From positions 1-8,163 of the forward strand of contig JACQRE010000170.1 in the NCBI GenBank assembly GCA_016206585.1: a stretch of DNA of 8,163 nucleotides, in the 5' to 3' direction. The stretch comes from Candidatus Omnitrophota bacterium. GTDB lineage: Bacteria; Omnitrophota; Gorgyraeia; Aquiviventales; Aquiviventaceae. Of the stretch, positions 1 through 6,532 are shown piece by piece. The notes beneath the pieces were generated by a model that worked only from the letters and a program-made list of their open reading frames with translations, was not told the origin of the DNA and searched no databases. Made by a program: the position numbers and the translations under genes. Position 1 is the first letter of the stretch; each line of letters starts with the position of its first letter.

Positions 1-1091
1 GCGTCGAACCCCAGGTACAGGTGTGTTGGCTGGAGCCGTTCGATCCCGGAGACGTAGGCGCCCCACGCGGCCGCACCCAGCGCGAGCCCCTCATCGCCCA
101 TCGGCGGGGTGACGAACAACCGGTGCCGGCGGTTGAGCAGGTCGTTCGACAACACGTTGGCAAAAGTGCCACCGGAGACGACCAGTGGGCCGCCCGGCGT
201 GAAGTTGGCCGCGGACAATCCGATCAGTGCTTCATCCGTGCGGCGTTGCAGCATGGCGGCGAAATCGGCGGCGAGCTGCCGATGGTCCGCCCGGCTCAGC
301 TCATACTCGCAGAGGACGCGCCGCTCTTGCTTGCGCAACCGGCGCACCTCAGCCAACGGAACGCGCTGCCCATCCGGGGTCACGCAATGGTCGCGATCGC
401 CAAGCTTTGGATGGCCATGCGTCTCCAGGTAGGTGTAGCGGCCGCGGCGCCGGAGCGAAAACGCGCCGTCGTAGCGCACACCGGACTGCGCGAAGCGCTC
501 GGCGTTGCTGTGCGCGGCCAACCCCATCAGTTTGCCTTCGTAGCCGGCGATCCCCTGCCGGTCCACCATGCCGAAGTTGACGACCGCGGGCATCGACCAG
601 TAGGTGCCAAAGGGCCGGCCGGGGTTGCGCCGCGAGAGGATTCCGCGCTTGACCTGTTTGCGCTTGACGTCCAGCCGGCTGCCGCAATTGGATTCCCAGT
701 GCAGGAGCTTGCCGCCTCGCACCGCCCCGAAGGAGAGCCACGAGGAGAAGTCGCCGCCCCCATCGAGGCTCACCGCGTCGAAATCCGTCCACGGCGAGAG
801 CGCCCAGCTGCTCATCACGTGCGCGAGATGGTGGTGCACGGTGATCGTCCGCTTCGCGCGGAGGCGCTGAGGCACCCGCCGGGACGCCTGCAGGTCGCTG
901 AGCACGCACAGGTCAATCTCCGACTCGTCCAGCCGGTGCTGCCGGAACAGATGCTCGAGGCTGAGCGCCGGCCAGCCTTTCTGGCGCCGGCGGCGGGAGA
1001 AGCGGTCCTCCTCCTGCGCGAAGACGATCCGGCCGTCCTCGATGAGGCACACCCCCGCGCAGTGGCTGAGCCCGATGCCAAGAATTCTCAT
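1..1091 (-). CDS. NodU/CmcH-family O-carbamoyltransferase, N-terminal part (C-terminus beyond window)
   Basis: Family members move a carbamoyl group from carbamoyl phosphate, through carbamoyl-adenylate, to a hydroxyl of a sugar or antibiotic (NodU, CmcH, TobZ). 363 complete codons are visible; the family is usually about 550-600 residues, so the Kae1-like transfer domain is here and the YrdC-like adenylate-forming domain lies past base 1. Seen: start MRILGIGLSH; metal-site motif HHHLAH at residues 86-91; SLDGGGDF at 108-115; GKLMGLAAH at 186-194; GGTFANVLSNDLLNR at 307-321; TPPMGDEGLALGAA at 328-341. The usual HDAS near residue 10 reads HCAG here, a possible active-site change. The ATG at 1091-1089 overlaps the upstream stop as ATGA; the Shine-Dalgarno match is weak, so translational coupling is likely. 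The acceptor is unknown; the neighbours suggest a glycan. The family call is secure, the substrate is not. Confidence 0.93.
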   Translation of the reverse strand, partial: MRILGIGLSHCAGVCLIEDGRIVFAQEEDRFSRRRRQKGWPALSLEHLFRQHRLDESEIDLCVLSDLQASRRVPQRLRAKRTITVHHHLAHVMSSWALSPWTDFDAVSLDGGGDFSSWLSFGAVRGGKLLHWESNCGSRLDVKRKQVKRGILSRRNPGRPFGTYWSMPAVVNFGMVDRQGIAGYEGKLMGLAAHSNAERFAQSGVRYDGAFSLRRRGRYTYLETHGHPKLGDRDHCVTPDGQRVPLAEVRRLRKQERRVLCEYELSRADHRQLAADFAAMLQRRTDEALIGLSAANFTPGGPLVVSGGTFANVLSNDLLNRRHRLFVTPPMGDEGLALGAAAWGAYVSGIERLQPTHLYLGFD

Positions 1092-2152
1092 TGGTAAACG
1101 GTTTCTCTTTGTGACGCTGTGGTGCTGCCTCTGTGATGCTGTGGTGTGGTCTCGATCCGGCGGCCTTGGGCCGCCGAACGGTAGAGCGCGTCGACAATCC
1201 GCAGCGCGCACACGCCATCCGTCAGCGTCACCTGGGGCGGCACACCCTGGCGCATCGCCTGCAGCACATCCAGGCATTGCCGCCGCAGCAACGCGCTGGC
1301 GTTCGCATGCCGCCGCAGCCGCGCAGCCAGCGCCGCCAGCGCATTGGCCAGCCCCCCGCGGTGCCGCCAAAGGGTCTCGCCATCCGTCCTCGCGATCCCC
1401 TCGCGCCCCTCCACCTCCACCGCCATGATCGAATCGCGGGATGGTTTCGTTGACAGCGTCAGGTCGCAGGGAATGCCCGGCACGAACTCCATCGTGGCCA
1501 TGAGGTCCCGCTCCACCGCCCCGGCGGCCAGGGGTTCCGGCCCGGTGGAGGCGCTGACCGCCTCCGGCTCGCCGAACCACCACTGGAGCAGATCGATCAG
1601 GTGGATGCCCTGCTGGATCAGCACCCCGCCGCCGGCGCGTGTCCGGTCGCCGCGCCAGCCGCCGCTCGCCGTAAAGTACGCGTCGTCGCGGGGCCAGCGC
1701 AGCCGCGCGCGGACGCGCAGGATGGGCCCGAGCCCTCCCGCATCGAGCAGCCGCTTGAGCCCGGCCACACCGCGCTGGAACCGGTGCTGCGACACCACCG
1801 AGGCGGTGAGGCCGCGCTCGGCGGCCGCTCGCTGAATCGTTTCGGCCCTGATGACGTCGGTCGCCAGCGGCTTTTCGACCAGGAGCCCCCGCACCCGCGG
1901 GATCGCGCGCAGCGCGTAGCCCGCGTGCGTGTCGTTAGCACTCGCGATGTCGATCAGGTCGCAGGCCCGGAGCAGCGGTTCGTAGCTGTCATACGGCACT
2001 ACACCGGTGGCCTGGGCGAAGCCGGTCAGCCGCTCCAGGTCCGCGCCGTGGACGCCGGCGAGCCGGACGCCGGGAATCGTCCGCCACACGCTCGCGTGGT
2101 GGCGGGCGAACTTCCCCGTGCCGACGAGCCCCACGCGGATCGGTGCCGTCAT
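1088..2152 (-). CDS. Gfo/Idh/MocA-family NAD(P)-dependent sugar oxidoreductase
   Basis: A 354-residue cytosolic dehydrogenase, a normal family length. Members oxidise or reduce a ring hydroxyl or keto group of a sugar or nucleotide sugar with NAD(P). Seen: N-terminal Rossmann fold with VGLVGTGKFA at residues 7-16 (GxGxxA); VEKP at 92-95, holding the conserved Lys; and the family motif GGGVLIQQGIHLIDLLQWW at 174-192, with H184 and D187. The position often filled by Asp in DxGxH is Gln here; from memory the QQ/NQ form resembles the WlbA-like UDP-sugar acid branch, but substrate assignment is inference. The start at 2152 is chosen because GGAGGA (2167-2162) lies 9 bases upstream and because it overlaps the previous stop as ATGA; a longer frame to 2257 adds 35 residues that look unlike the family. 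Residues after about 334 (ETTPQHHRGS...) are an unusual tail encoded by a short repeat. Confidence 0.93.
   Translation of the reverse strand: MTAPIRVGLVGTGKFARHHASVWRTIPGVRLAGVHGADLERLTGFAQATGVVPYDSYEPLLRACDLIDIASANDTHAGYALRAIPRVRGLLVEKPLATDVIRAETIQRAAAERGLTASVVSQHRFQRGVAGLKRLLDAGGLGPILRVRARLRWPRDDAYFTASGGWRGDRTRAGGGVLIQQGIHLIDLLQWWFGEPEAVSASTGPEPLAAGAVERDLMATMEFVPGIPCDLTLSTKPSRDSIMAVEVEGREGIARTDGETLWRHRGGLANALAALAARLRRHANASALLRRQCLDVLQAMRQGVPPQVTLTDGVCALRIVDALYRSAAQGRRIETTPQHHRGSTTASQRETVYQ
1111..1146. repeat. Degenerate 14-bp direct repeat in the 3' end of the oxidoreductase gene
   Basis: GTGACGCTGTGGTG (1111-1124) and GTGATGCTGTGGTG (1133-1146) are 14-mers with one mismatch, spaced 22 bases apart, with CTCTGT between them and TTTCTCTTT just to the left. 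On the coding strand this reads as CACAG/CACAAAGAG-type sequence. From memory it resembles the degraded CACAGAG-type simple repeats scattered near gene ends in many environmental bacteria; this likeness is inference. It encodes most of the last 20 residues of the oxidoreductase and lies directly before the start of the carbamoyltransferase. Confidence 0.6.
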
Positions 2153-3297
2153 GCAGCCGGGTCCTCCACGGAAGCGGCGGGTTCCCAGTTCAGCTGATTG
2201 CTCCACACTTTGGCGCGCGGGTTGTAGACCGACTGGTACACGGTGCAGCCCGCGCACACCGTTGCCAACCGGTTGCGGTAGAAGCTCTCCATCAGCGCCG
2301 TCCGACGCGGCCCCGTGAGGATGCGCTCAAGGCTTTCCTGCTTGAGGTCGCCGATGATGAGCGTGGCCTCAAGGTCGCGCTCGGCGCACGCGTTGACCCG
2401 GCCGTCCGCCAGCACGATCGGCTTGGTGAACAGGATCTCGCACGGGCCCATCTTCGGCATCCCGATGTTGCGCCGCAGGCCGGCCGAGGCGAGGTCCTCC
2501 TCGGCGATCATCCCCCCGAAGCTGTCGAAGACGCCGTGCAGCGTGTCCTGCCGCACCACCCCGTGCTTGATGCACTCCTCGATCCGCGCGATGAAGGGAT
2601 CGGTGCGCCCCGCCTCCAGGTCCGGGCAGCGGTAGTCCAGCTTCACGCGGACATTCGGATGCTCCCGCGACTCCAGCTGCGAGAGCAAGTAGAGGACGTT
2701 CTCGCGCACCGGCTCGAACCGGTCCACCCCCATGACCGCCTTGTACGTGTCCCGGTCGAAGCCGCCGAAGCTGATGTTCATGCTGAGCTGGAGCCGTCGG
2801 TACGTGAAGAGCCGGTCGATCTTCTCGGGGGTCAGCCCGATGCTGTTGGTGTAGAACCCCACGTACTTGATCGCCGGCGTCGCCTCGAGGTAGTCCAGCC
2901 GGTCGAACAGCAGCCGGTCAATCATCGGGTCGCCCACGATCGGCGTGAAGCCGATCGCCTTGCCGCCCAGCGCGACGTACTGATCGATGACGCTGCGGAA
3001 GAGGTCCATGGACATCACGAGCTTGGGCCGCTGCATCCGGCCGTAGCCGCAGAAGACGCAGTCGGCGTTGCACGCGTTCGTCCCCTCGATGTAGAGGTTG
3101 CGCGGCAGTGCCCCCCGCGCGAGGAGGGCCTCCCGCATCTGCCGGCGTCTCACGAGGTAGTTCCAGTAGATGCGCCGGACCTGCCGGTCACCCAGCAGGC
3201 TCGCCGCCAGGTGAAACGGCCGGTGCCGCTCGATGGCGTGCAAGAGCGCTCGAACCGTTTTCTGCTTGGTGATCGCATTGCGGATCGCGCGGACCAT
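2149..3297 (-). CDS. Radical SAM enzyme with Twitch-like C-terminal cluster domain
   Basis: A 382-residue, probably cytosolic iron-sulfur enzyme that should cleave S-adenosylmethionine to make a 5'-deoxyadenosyl radical; its substrate is not readable. Seen: canonical CNADCVFC (C76, C80, C83; CX3CX2C), a GGEP-like SAM-contact stretch TPIVGDP at 118-124, and a C-terminal set C286-X12-G299-X4-C304 ... C348-X2-C351. That follows the opening of the SPASM pattern but without the remaining cysteines, so it probably binds one auxiliary [4Fe-4S] cluster (Twitch-like). Residues 1-60 form a basic N-terminal extension before the barrel. The ATG at 3297 has AGGAG 5 bases upstream, overlapping the stop of the previous gene; the gap is 8 bases. 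No small RiPP precursor gene is adjacent, so sugar or lipid modification is likelier than peptide maturation, but this is inference. Confidence 0.92.
   Translation of the reverse strand: MVRAIRNAITKQKTVRALLHAIERHRPFHLAASLLGDRQVRRIYWNYLVRRRQMREALLARGALPRNLYIEGTNACNADCVFCGYGRMQRPKLVMSMDLFRSVIDQYVALGGKAIGFTPIVGDPMIDRLLFDRLDYLEATPAIKYVGFYTNSIGLTPEKIDRLFTYRRLQLSMNISFGGFDRDTYKAVMGVDRFEPVRENVLYLLSQLESREHPNVRVKLDYRCPDLEAGRTDPFIARIEECIKHGVVRQDTLHGVFDSFGGMIAEEDLASAGLRRNIGMPKMGPCEILFTKPIVLADGRVNACAERDLEATLIIGDLKQESLERILTGPRRTALMESFYRNRLATVCAGCTVYQSVYNPRAKVWSNQLNWEPAASVEDPAA
2162..2167 (-). promoter_or_regulatory. Shine-Dalgarno site of the Gfo/Idh/MocA gene
   Basis: GGAGGA on the minus strand, 9 bases before the ATG at 2152 and inside the 3' end of the radical SAM gene. 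It supports the 354-residue form of the oxidoreductase over the longer frame that starts at 2257. Confidence 0.7.
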
Positions 3298-3302
3298 GGC
3301 GT

Positions 3303-3307
3303 CTCCT
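3303..3307 (-). promoter_or_regulatory. Shine-Dalgarno site of the radical SAM gene
   Basis: AGGAG on the minus strand, 5 bases before the ATG at 3297. It shares bases with the TAG stop (3308-3306) of the glycosyltransferase gene, so termination of one gene and initiation of the next occur at almost the same place. This fixes the start of the radical SAM gene. Confidence 0.75.
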
Positions 3308-5267
3308 AGCGAACGACCGGTTCGGCCAATGCGGCAGGCTCGTCGATCGGGTCACGGGCCGGCGGTGCGGAGGGTGCCACGAGCGCCTCCAGCGCCTCCA
3401 CGAAGGCGCCAATCCGCCGCTCCCACGACCAGTCCCGCTCGATGCGGCTGCGCATGACGGCGCTCATGGCGGCGTACTCGGCTTGGCTCAACCGCTGCAG
3501 CCCGCGCACGGCCTCCACGATGGAGTCGACCGTCGGTGCCACGAACCAGCCGTTCTCGCCTGGCTGGATGAGCTCCGGCATGTTCCCAACCCGCGTCGTG
3601 ACGACCGGCACGCCGCACGCGCCCGCCTCCAGCGCGGGGTTGGGCGTGCCCTCGTTCCAGCTCGCGCACAGGTAGAAGTCGAGGCCGCGGTACCAGCGGC
3701 GCATCCACCGCGCCGAATGGGGCGCGCCGGATGCCTCGCGCGAAATCGTCAGCAGTGCGAGCTCGACGCCCATCGGTGCCAGCGCGTCGCGGGCCGCCTC
3801 GATGACCGGCAGGTTCTTCGGCCCGCGCGCCTTCCCCACCCATCCGATGCGGATCCGCGACGGATCGAACGGCGCCCGCGGTCCGGGCGCAAAGCATTGT
3901 GCGTCCACCCCGTTCGGGCAGCAGCGCAGACCCGGCACCGCGTCGCGCAGCAGCTCGTACAGGATGCGCGAGTTGACGGTCACCACCTTGCACCGCCGCA
4001 GCAGCGACGCGGCCAGGGAGAACGCCTCCTCGGGACTGCGGCCGGGGATCGGATTGAGCGGATCGAGCCCTCCCCCGATGTTCGAGTGGCTCGTCACCGC
4101 CGCGAGAAACCACTGGAAGTCCTCGTCCTGGAACCAGCCCGGGTGCGCCTTGTGCAGCCGGTGCAGGATGCGCCACGTCGAGAAGTAGACCGGCCGGCGC
4201 CGCAGCAGGCCCAGCCGCCACAGCCACGAGAAGATCCCCGGCGTCAGCGTCTGAAAGCGGAACCGCCGCTGCGCGCGCCGCAGGTGGCGCAGGCGCCCGG
4301 CCTGCACCCAGCCCTCGCGGTCGACCACATAGAGGATGGAAGGAACGCGAGAAGACACCCGTTCAGCGACATGCGACATGCGACAAGCAACACGCCAACG
4401 AAACCCTCGCCGCGGCACTGCGTACCGCCACCCTTCCGGATCCAATCCCAGCGCCGCCGCGGTGCGGTGCAGCGCCTCCCGTTGGTCGCCGTAGAAGTGG
4501 CGCGCGGTCTCGTAGCCGGTCGCAACACCCGCGGCGCGCGGCGCTGCCGTCTTAAACGGCACGATCTCCACGCCGTGGGGAGCCGGGGAGCGCTCAACAC
4601 CGGCGCGCTTGATGTCCTCGTGGTCGACGATGGGGCGCAGCCCCAGCTCGGCGTAGGTAAGCGAGAGGAGTGCCTCGCTCATCAGCATCTCCTCCGGCGG
4701 GAGGCTGAGAATCTTCTCCATCCAGCTCCGCAGCACCTCCACGAACACGCCGCCTTCCAGCATGAACAGGCCGGCGTTCGTCACGAAGTTGGGATACCGC
4801 CGCACCCCGGTCCGGCGCGCGTAGGCCTGGATCGTCCGCAGGCCGATGTTGGAGGCCGGGATTCGCTCGACGGGGATCGCGTAGTCCTGCGGGTTGACCG
4901 CCGTGATCTTGTGCACCCAGGGCTGCTCGCCGAACCGCGCAAACAGCGGGGACGGATCGCGCAGCCACAGGACGTCGGCGTCGCAGATCACGAGGCGGCG
5001 GCCCGCGTGCTGGAACGGCATGGTGTCCAGGTAGCGCGCCAGCGCGAACGGCTTGTAGCTGAACGCGGGATAGCCCTGCCGATCAGCGTTGATCACGTGA
5101 CAGCGTACGCCGGAACCGTGTTCCGCGAAGAATGTTCGTTCGCGCTCGGTGGAAACCAACACCTCGATCGCCGAATGACCGAACCGCTGCAGCGAGCGGA
5201 TCGACCACGCCGTGTAGTAGCGGTACGGCTCCCCCTTGCAGCAGTAGAGCACCACGGGCGGCTGCAT
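3306..5267 (-). CDS. Two-domain glycosyltransferase: GT-A-like N-terminal domain fused to GT4 domain
   Basis: A 653-residue protein. Residues 1 to about 285 look like a GT-A nucleotide-diphospho-sugar transferase: VVLYCCKGEPYRYYTAWS at 5-22, the metal-binding DxD in CDADVLWLRDP (D96, D98), TNAG at 163-166 and HFYGD at 257-261. Residues from about 310 to 625 are a GT-B, GT4-type transferase: PNGVD at 451-455, GWVGKARGPKN at 475-485, and the donor-site EX7E in NEGTPNPALE (E539, E547), followed by PVVTT and ENGWFV. Both halves keep key residues, so both may act, adding two sugars in sequence on a cytosolic or membrane-linked glycan. The joint (about 290-310) carries a heptamer repeat. The ATG at 5267 shares one base with the upstream stop (TGATG). 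The tail after 630 is low-complexity. Donors and acceptor are unknown. Confidence 0.92.
   Translation of the reverse strand: MQPPVVLYCCKGEPYRYYTAWSIRSLQRFGHSAIEVLVSTERERTFFAEHGSGVRCHVINADRQGYPAFSYKPFALARYLDTMPFQHAGRRLVICDADVLWLRDPSPLFARFGEQPWVHKITAVNPQDYAIPVERIPASNIGLRTIQAYARRTGVRRYPNFVTNAGLFMLEGGVFVEVLRSWMEKILSLPPEEMLMSEALLSLTYAELGLRPIVDHEDIKRAGVERSPAPHGVEIVPFKTAAPRAAGVATGYETARHFYGDQREALHRTAAALGLDPEGWRYAVPRRGFRWRVACRMSHVAERVSSRVPSILYVVDREGWVQAGRLRHLRRAQRRFRFQTLTPGIFSWLWRLGLLRRRPVYFSTWRILHRLHKAHPGWFQDEDFQWFLAAVTSHSNIGGGLDPLNPIPGRSPEEAFSLAASLLRRCKVVTVNSRILYELLRDAVPGLRCCPNGVDAQCFAPGPRAPFDPSRIRIGWVGKARGPKNLPVIEAARDALAPMGVELALLTISREASGAPHSARWMRRWYRGLDFYLCASWNEGTPNPALEAGACGVPVVTTRVGNMPELIQPGENGWFVAPTVDSIVEAVRGLQRLSQAEYAAMSAVMRSRIERDWSWERRIGAFVEALEALVAPSAPPARDPIDEPAALAEPVVR
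4366..4386. repeat. Three tandem copies of heptamer GCGACAT at the glycosyltransferase domain joint
   Basis: Copies lie at 4366-4372, 4373-4379 and 4380-4386; the third ends in A instead of T. The block encodes ACRMSHVA (residues 294-301) between the two glycosyltransferase domains. The surrounding 60 or so bases look less GC-rich than the rest of the gene. A seven-base unit keeps the frame only when repeated three times, as here. Confidence 0.7.
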
Positions 5268-6532
5268 CAGCGGATCTCGGTGGCGGCAATGTCGTGGCGC
5301 GTATTGCGCAGGGCCGGGACCACGCGGCCCGCGCGATGCCGCAAGGGAGCTAACACGCGGGACACCGGCGAGCGCCGTTTCACGGAGAGGGCGTCCAGCG
5401 TCCGCCAGGCCGCTTCCCAGCGCCCGCGGGCCCAGCTGCGCACGGGGCGCGTCGTGCAGGGAATCCCCTCCCGCTTGAGCTGGCGCACGTAGGCCGGGAT
5501 GGACTTCGCCCGGTCGCGCGCCCAGGGGGCCGGCGTGGGGTTGCGGGGCGGGTAGGCCACCGGGTGCCCGAGCAGCCGCGCACCGACCTGCGGCCGCACG
5601 TCGCCCGTCCGGAACACGAACAACGGGTCGAACCGGTAGAACAGCTCATCGAGGAAGCGCGGCGACTGGTAGGGGCTCACCACCGGCACGTTCAGCACAT
5701 TTTTGAGCATCTGATGCCACACGCCCATCGCCGTCCCGACGTGGAGGTCGTGCACCGCGTAGTAGTCCACGTCGCGGTGGTTGTTGTTCTTGGCAAACGT
5801 GCCGTCGCCGGAGGTGCCCATCCAGATCACCGCGCGGCCGCCATGCTCCTGCACCAGATCGCGCAGCGCACGGGTCCACCGGAAGTGGGCGACGTCGAAG
5901 CTGCAGTCGCTGGCTAGGATCTCTTCCGTCAGCAGCGCGTCGTCCGTCTCGTTCGAGCGCGCGATGAACCGCTCCACCGCCACACCGTTCTCGCGGAGGA
6001 ACGCCTCGTTGAGCGGCGCGTTGGGCTCGCCGCTGACCACGATCCAGCGGCTGCTGCGATGCGCCAGGATGATGTTCTCGCTGTCCTTGCCGCCCATCAG
6101 CAGGATGTGGACCGCGCCGGGGAACCGCGTTTCGATCTCGGTCACGTACGCCTGGATCAGCCGCGCGCCCAGCTCGATGATGGGCCCGGCGTCGGTCAGC
6201 TCCCTCGTGCTGCGCCGCCGGGTCGTGCGCACCCGCTGGATCTGGGCGTCGATGGTGAGGAAGCTCGGGCGGTAGAAATGGGTCGTCTGGAACTTCGGGT
6301 TGCGCACGAACCGCCGCTTCGCGTGGATGAGCGCGTACACCGAGGTGCTCACGGTGTACGCGCCGCCGTCTTGGTACGCGTACATCGGATAGAGGTAGTT
6401 GTCCGCCCGCACCCGCCGCGTCCGGTACACGCCGTTGGGCCGCAGGAACAGCTCGTAGTTCCCGATCTCCGCCTCGACCGCTGGGTAGACCGGAAAACTG
6501 AGGCGCATCGTGGTCCGATCACCGTCGGTCAT
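5267..6532 (-). CDS. Asparagine-synthase-like ATP-dependent ligase lacking the glutaminase nucleophile
   Basis: 421 residues, shorter than the usual 500-650 of AsnB. Seen: a PP-loop MGGKDS at 146-151 (SGGxDS in AsnB), which binds ATP pyrophosphate; WMGTSGDGTF at 238-247, matching the SGEGADE region; and SPYQSPRFLD at 286-295, matching the PFLD region. The N-terminus has strands like the AsnB glutaminase fold (YELFLRPNGVYRTRR at 26-40) but no Cys at position 2, so it cannot take ammonia from glutamine by the usual route. By family, the enzyme should adenylate a carboxylate and pass it to ammonia or an amine; in a glycan locus a uronic acid is a possible substrate (inference). The start at 6532 overlaps the previous gene by 14 bases; an ATG at 6508, 10 bases after that gene's stop, is as plausible and gives 413 residues. 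The last 60 residues are Arg-rich. Confidence 0.88.
   Translation of the reverse strand: MTDGDRTTMRLSFPVYPAVEAEIGNYELFLRPNGVYRTRRVRADNYLYPMYAYQDGGAYTVSTSVYALIHAKRRFVRNPKFQTTHFYRPSFLTIDAQIQRVRTTRRRSTRELTDAGPIIELGARLIQAYVTEIETRFPGAVHILLMGGKDSENIILAHRSSRWIVVSGEPNAPLNEAFLRENGVAVERFIARSNETDDALLTEEILASDCSFDVAHFRWTRALRDLVQEHGGRAVIWMGTSGDGTFAKNNNHRDVDYYAVHDLHVGTAMGVWHQMLKNVLNVPVVSPYQSPRFLDELFYRFDPLFVFRTGDVRPQVGARLLGHPVAYPPRNPTPAPWARDRAKSIPAYVRQLKREGIPCTTRPVRSWARGRWEAAWRTLDALSVKRRSPVSRVLAPLRHRAGRVVPALRNTRHDIAATEIR

Noticed and set aside
21..1097. Long open frame on the plus strand opposite the carbamoyltransferase
   Set aside because: It is antisense to a gene with clear family motifs; its translation is rich in Arg, Ala, His and Pro without any domain. 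Such frames are common opposite high-GC genes.
2153..2257. Longer start of the oxidoreductase adding 35 residues
   Set aside because: The extension overlaps the radical SAM gene, looks unlike a Rossmann-fold N-terminus, and has no better ribosome site; the start at 2152 has GGAGGA and the ATGA overlap.
2143..3309. 388-codon plus-strand frame opposite the radical SAM gene
   Set aside because: It mirrors the radical SAM gene almost exactly and shows no motif; the minus-strand product has all expected cysteines.
4366..4386. CRISPR or operator array
   Set aside because: The unit is 7 bases with no spacers and lies inside a coding region.
3483..5492. 669-codon plus-strand frame opposite the double glycosyltransferase
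   Set aside because: It is long only because of GC bias in the third codon position; the translation is His/Arg/Pro-rich, with no recognisable domain, and it crosses a gene boundary on the other strand.
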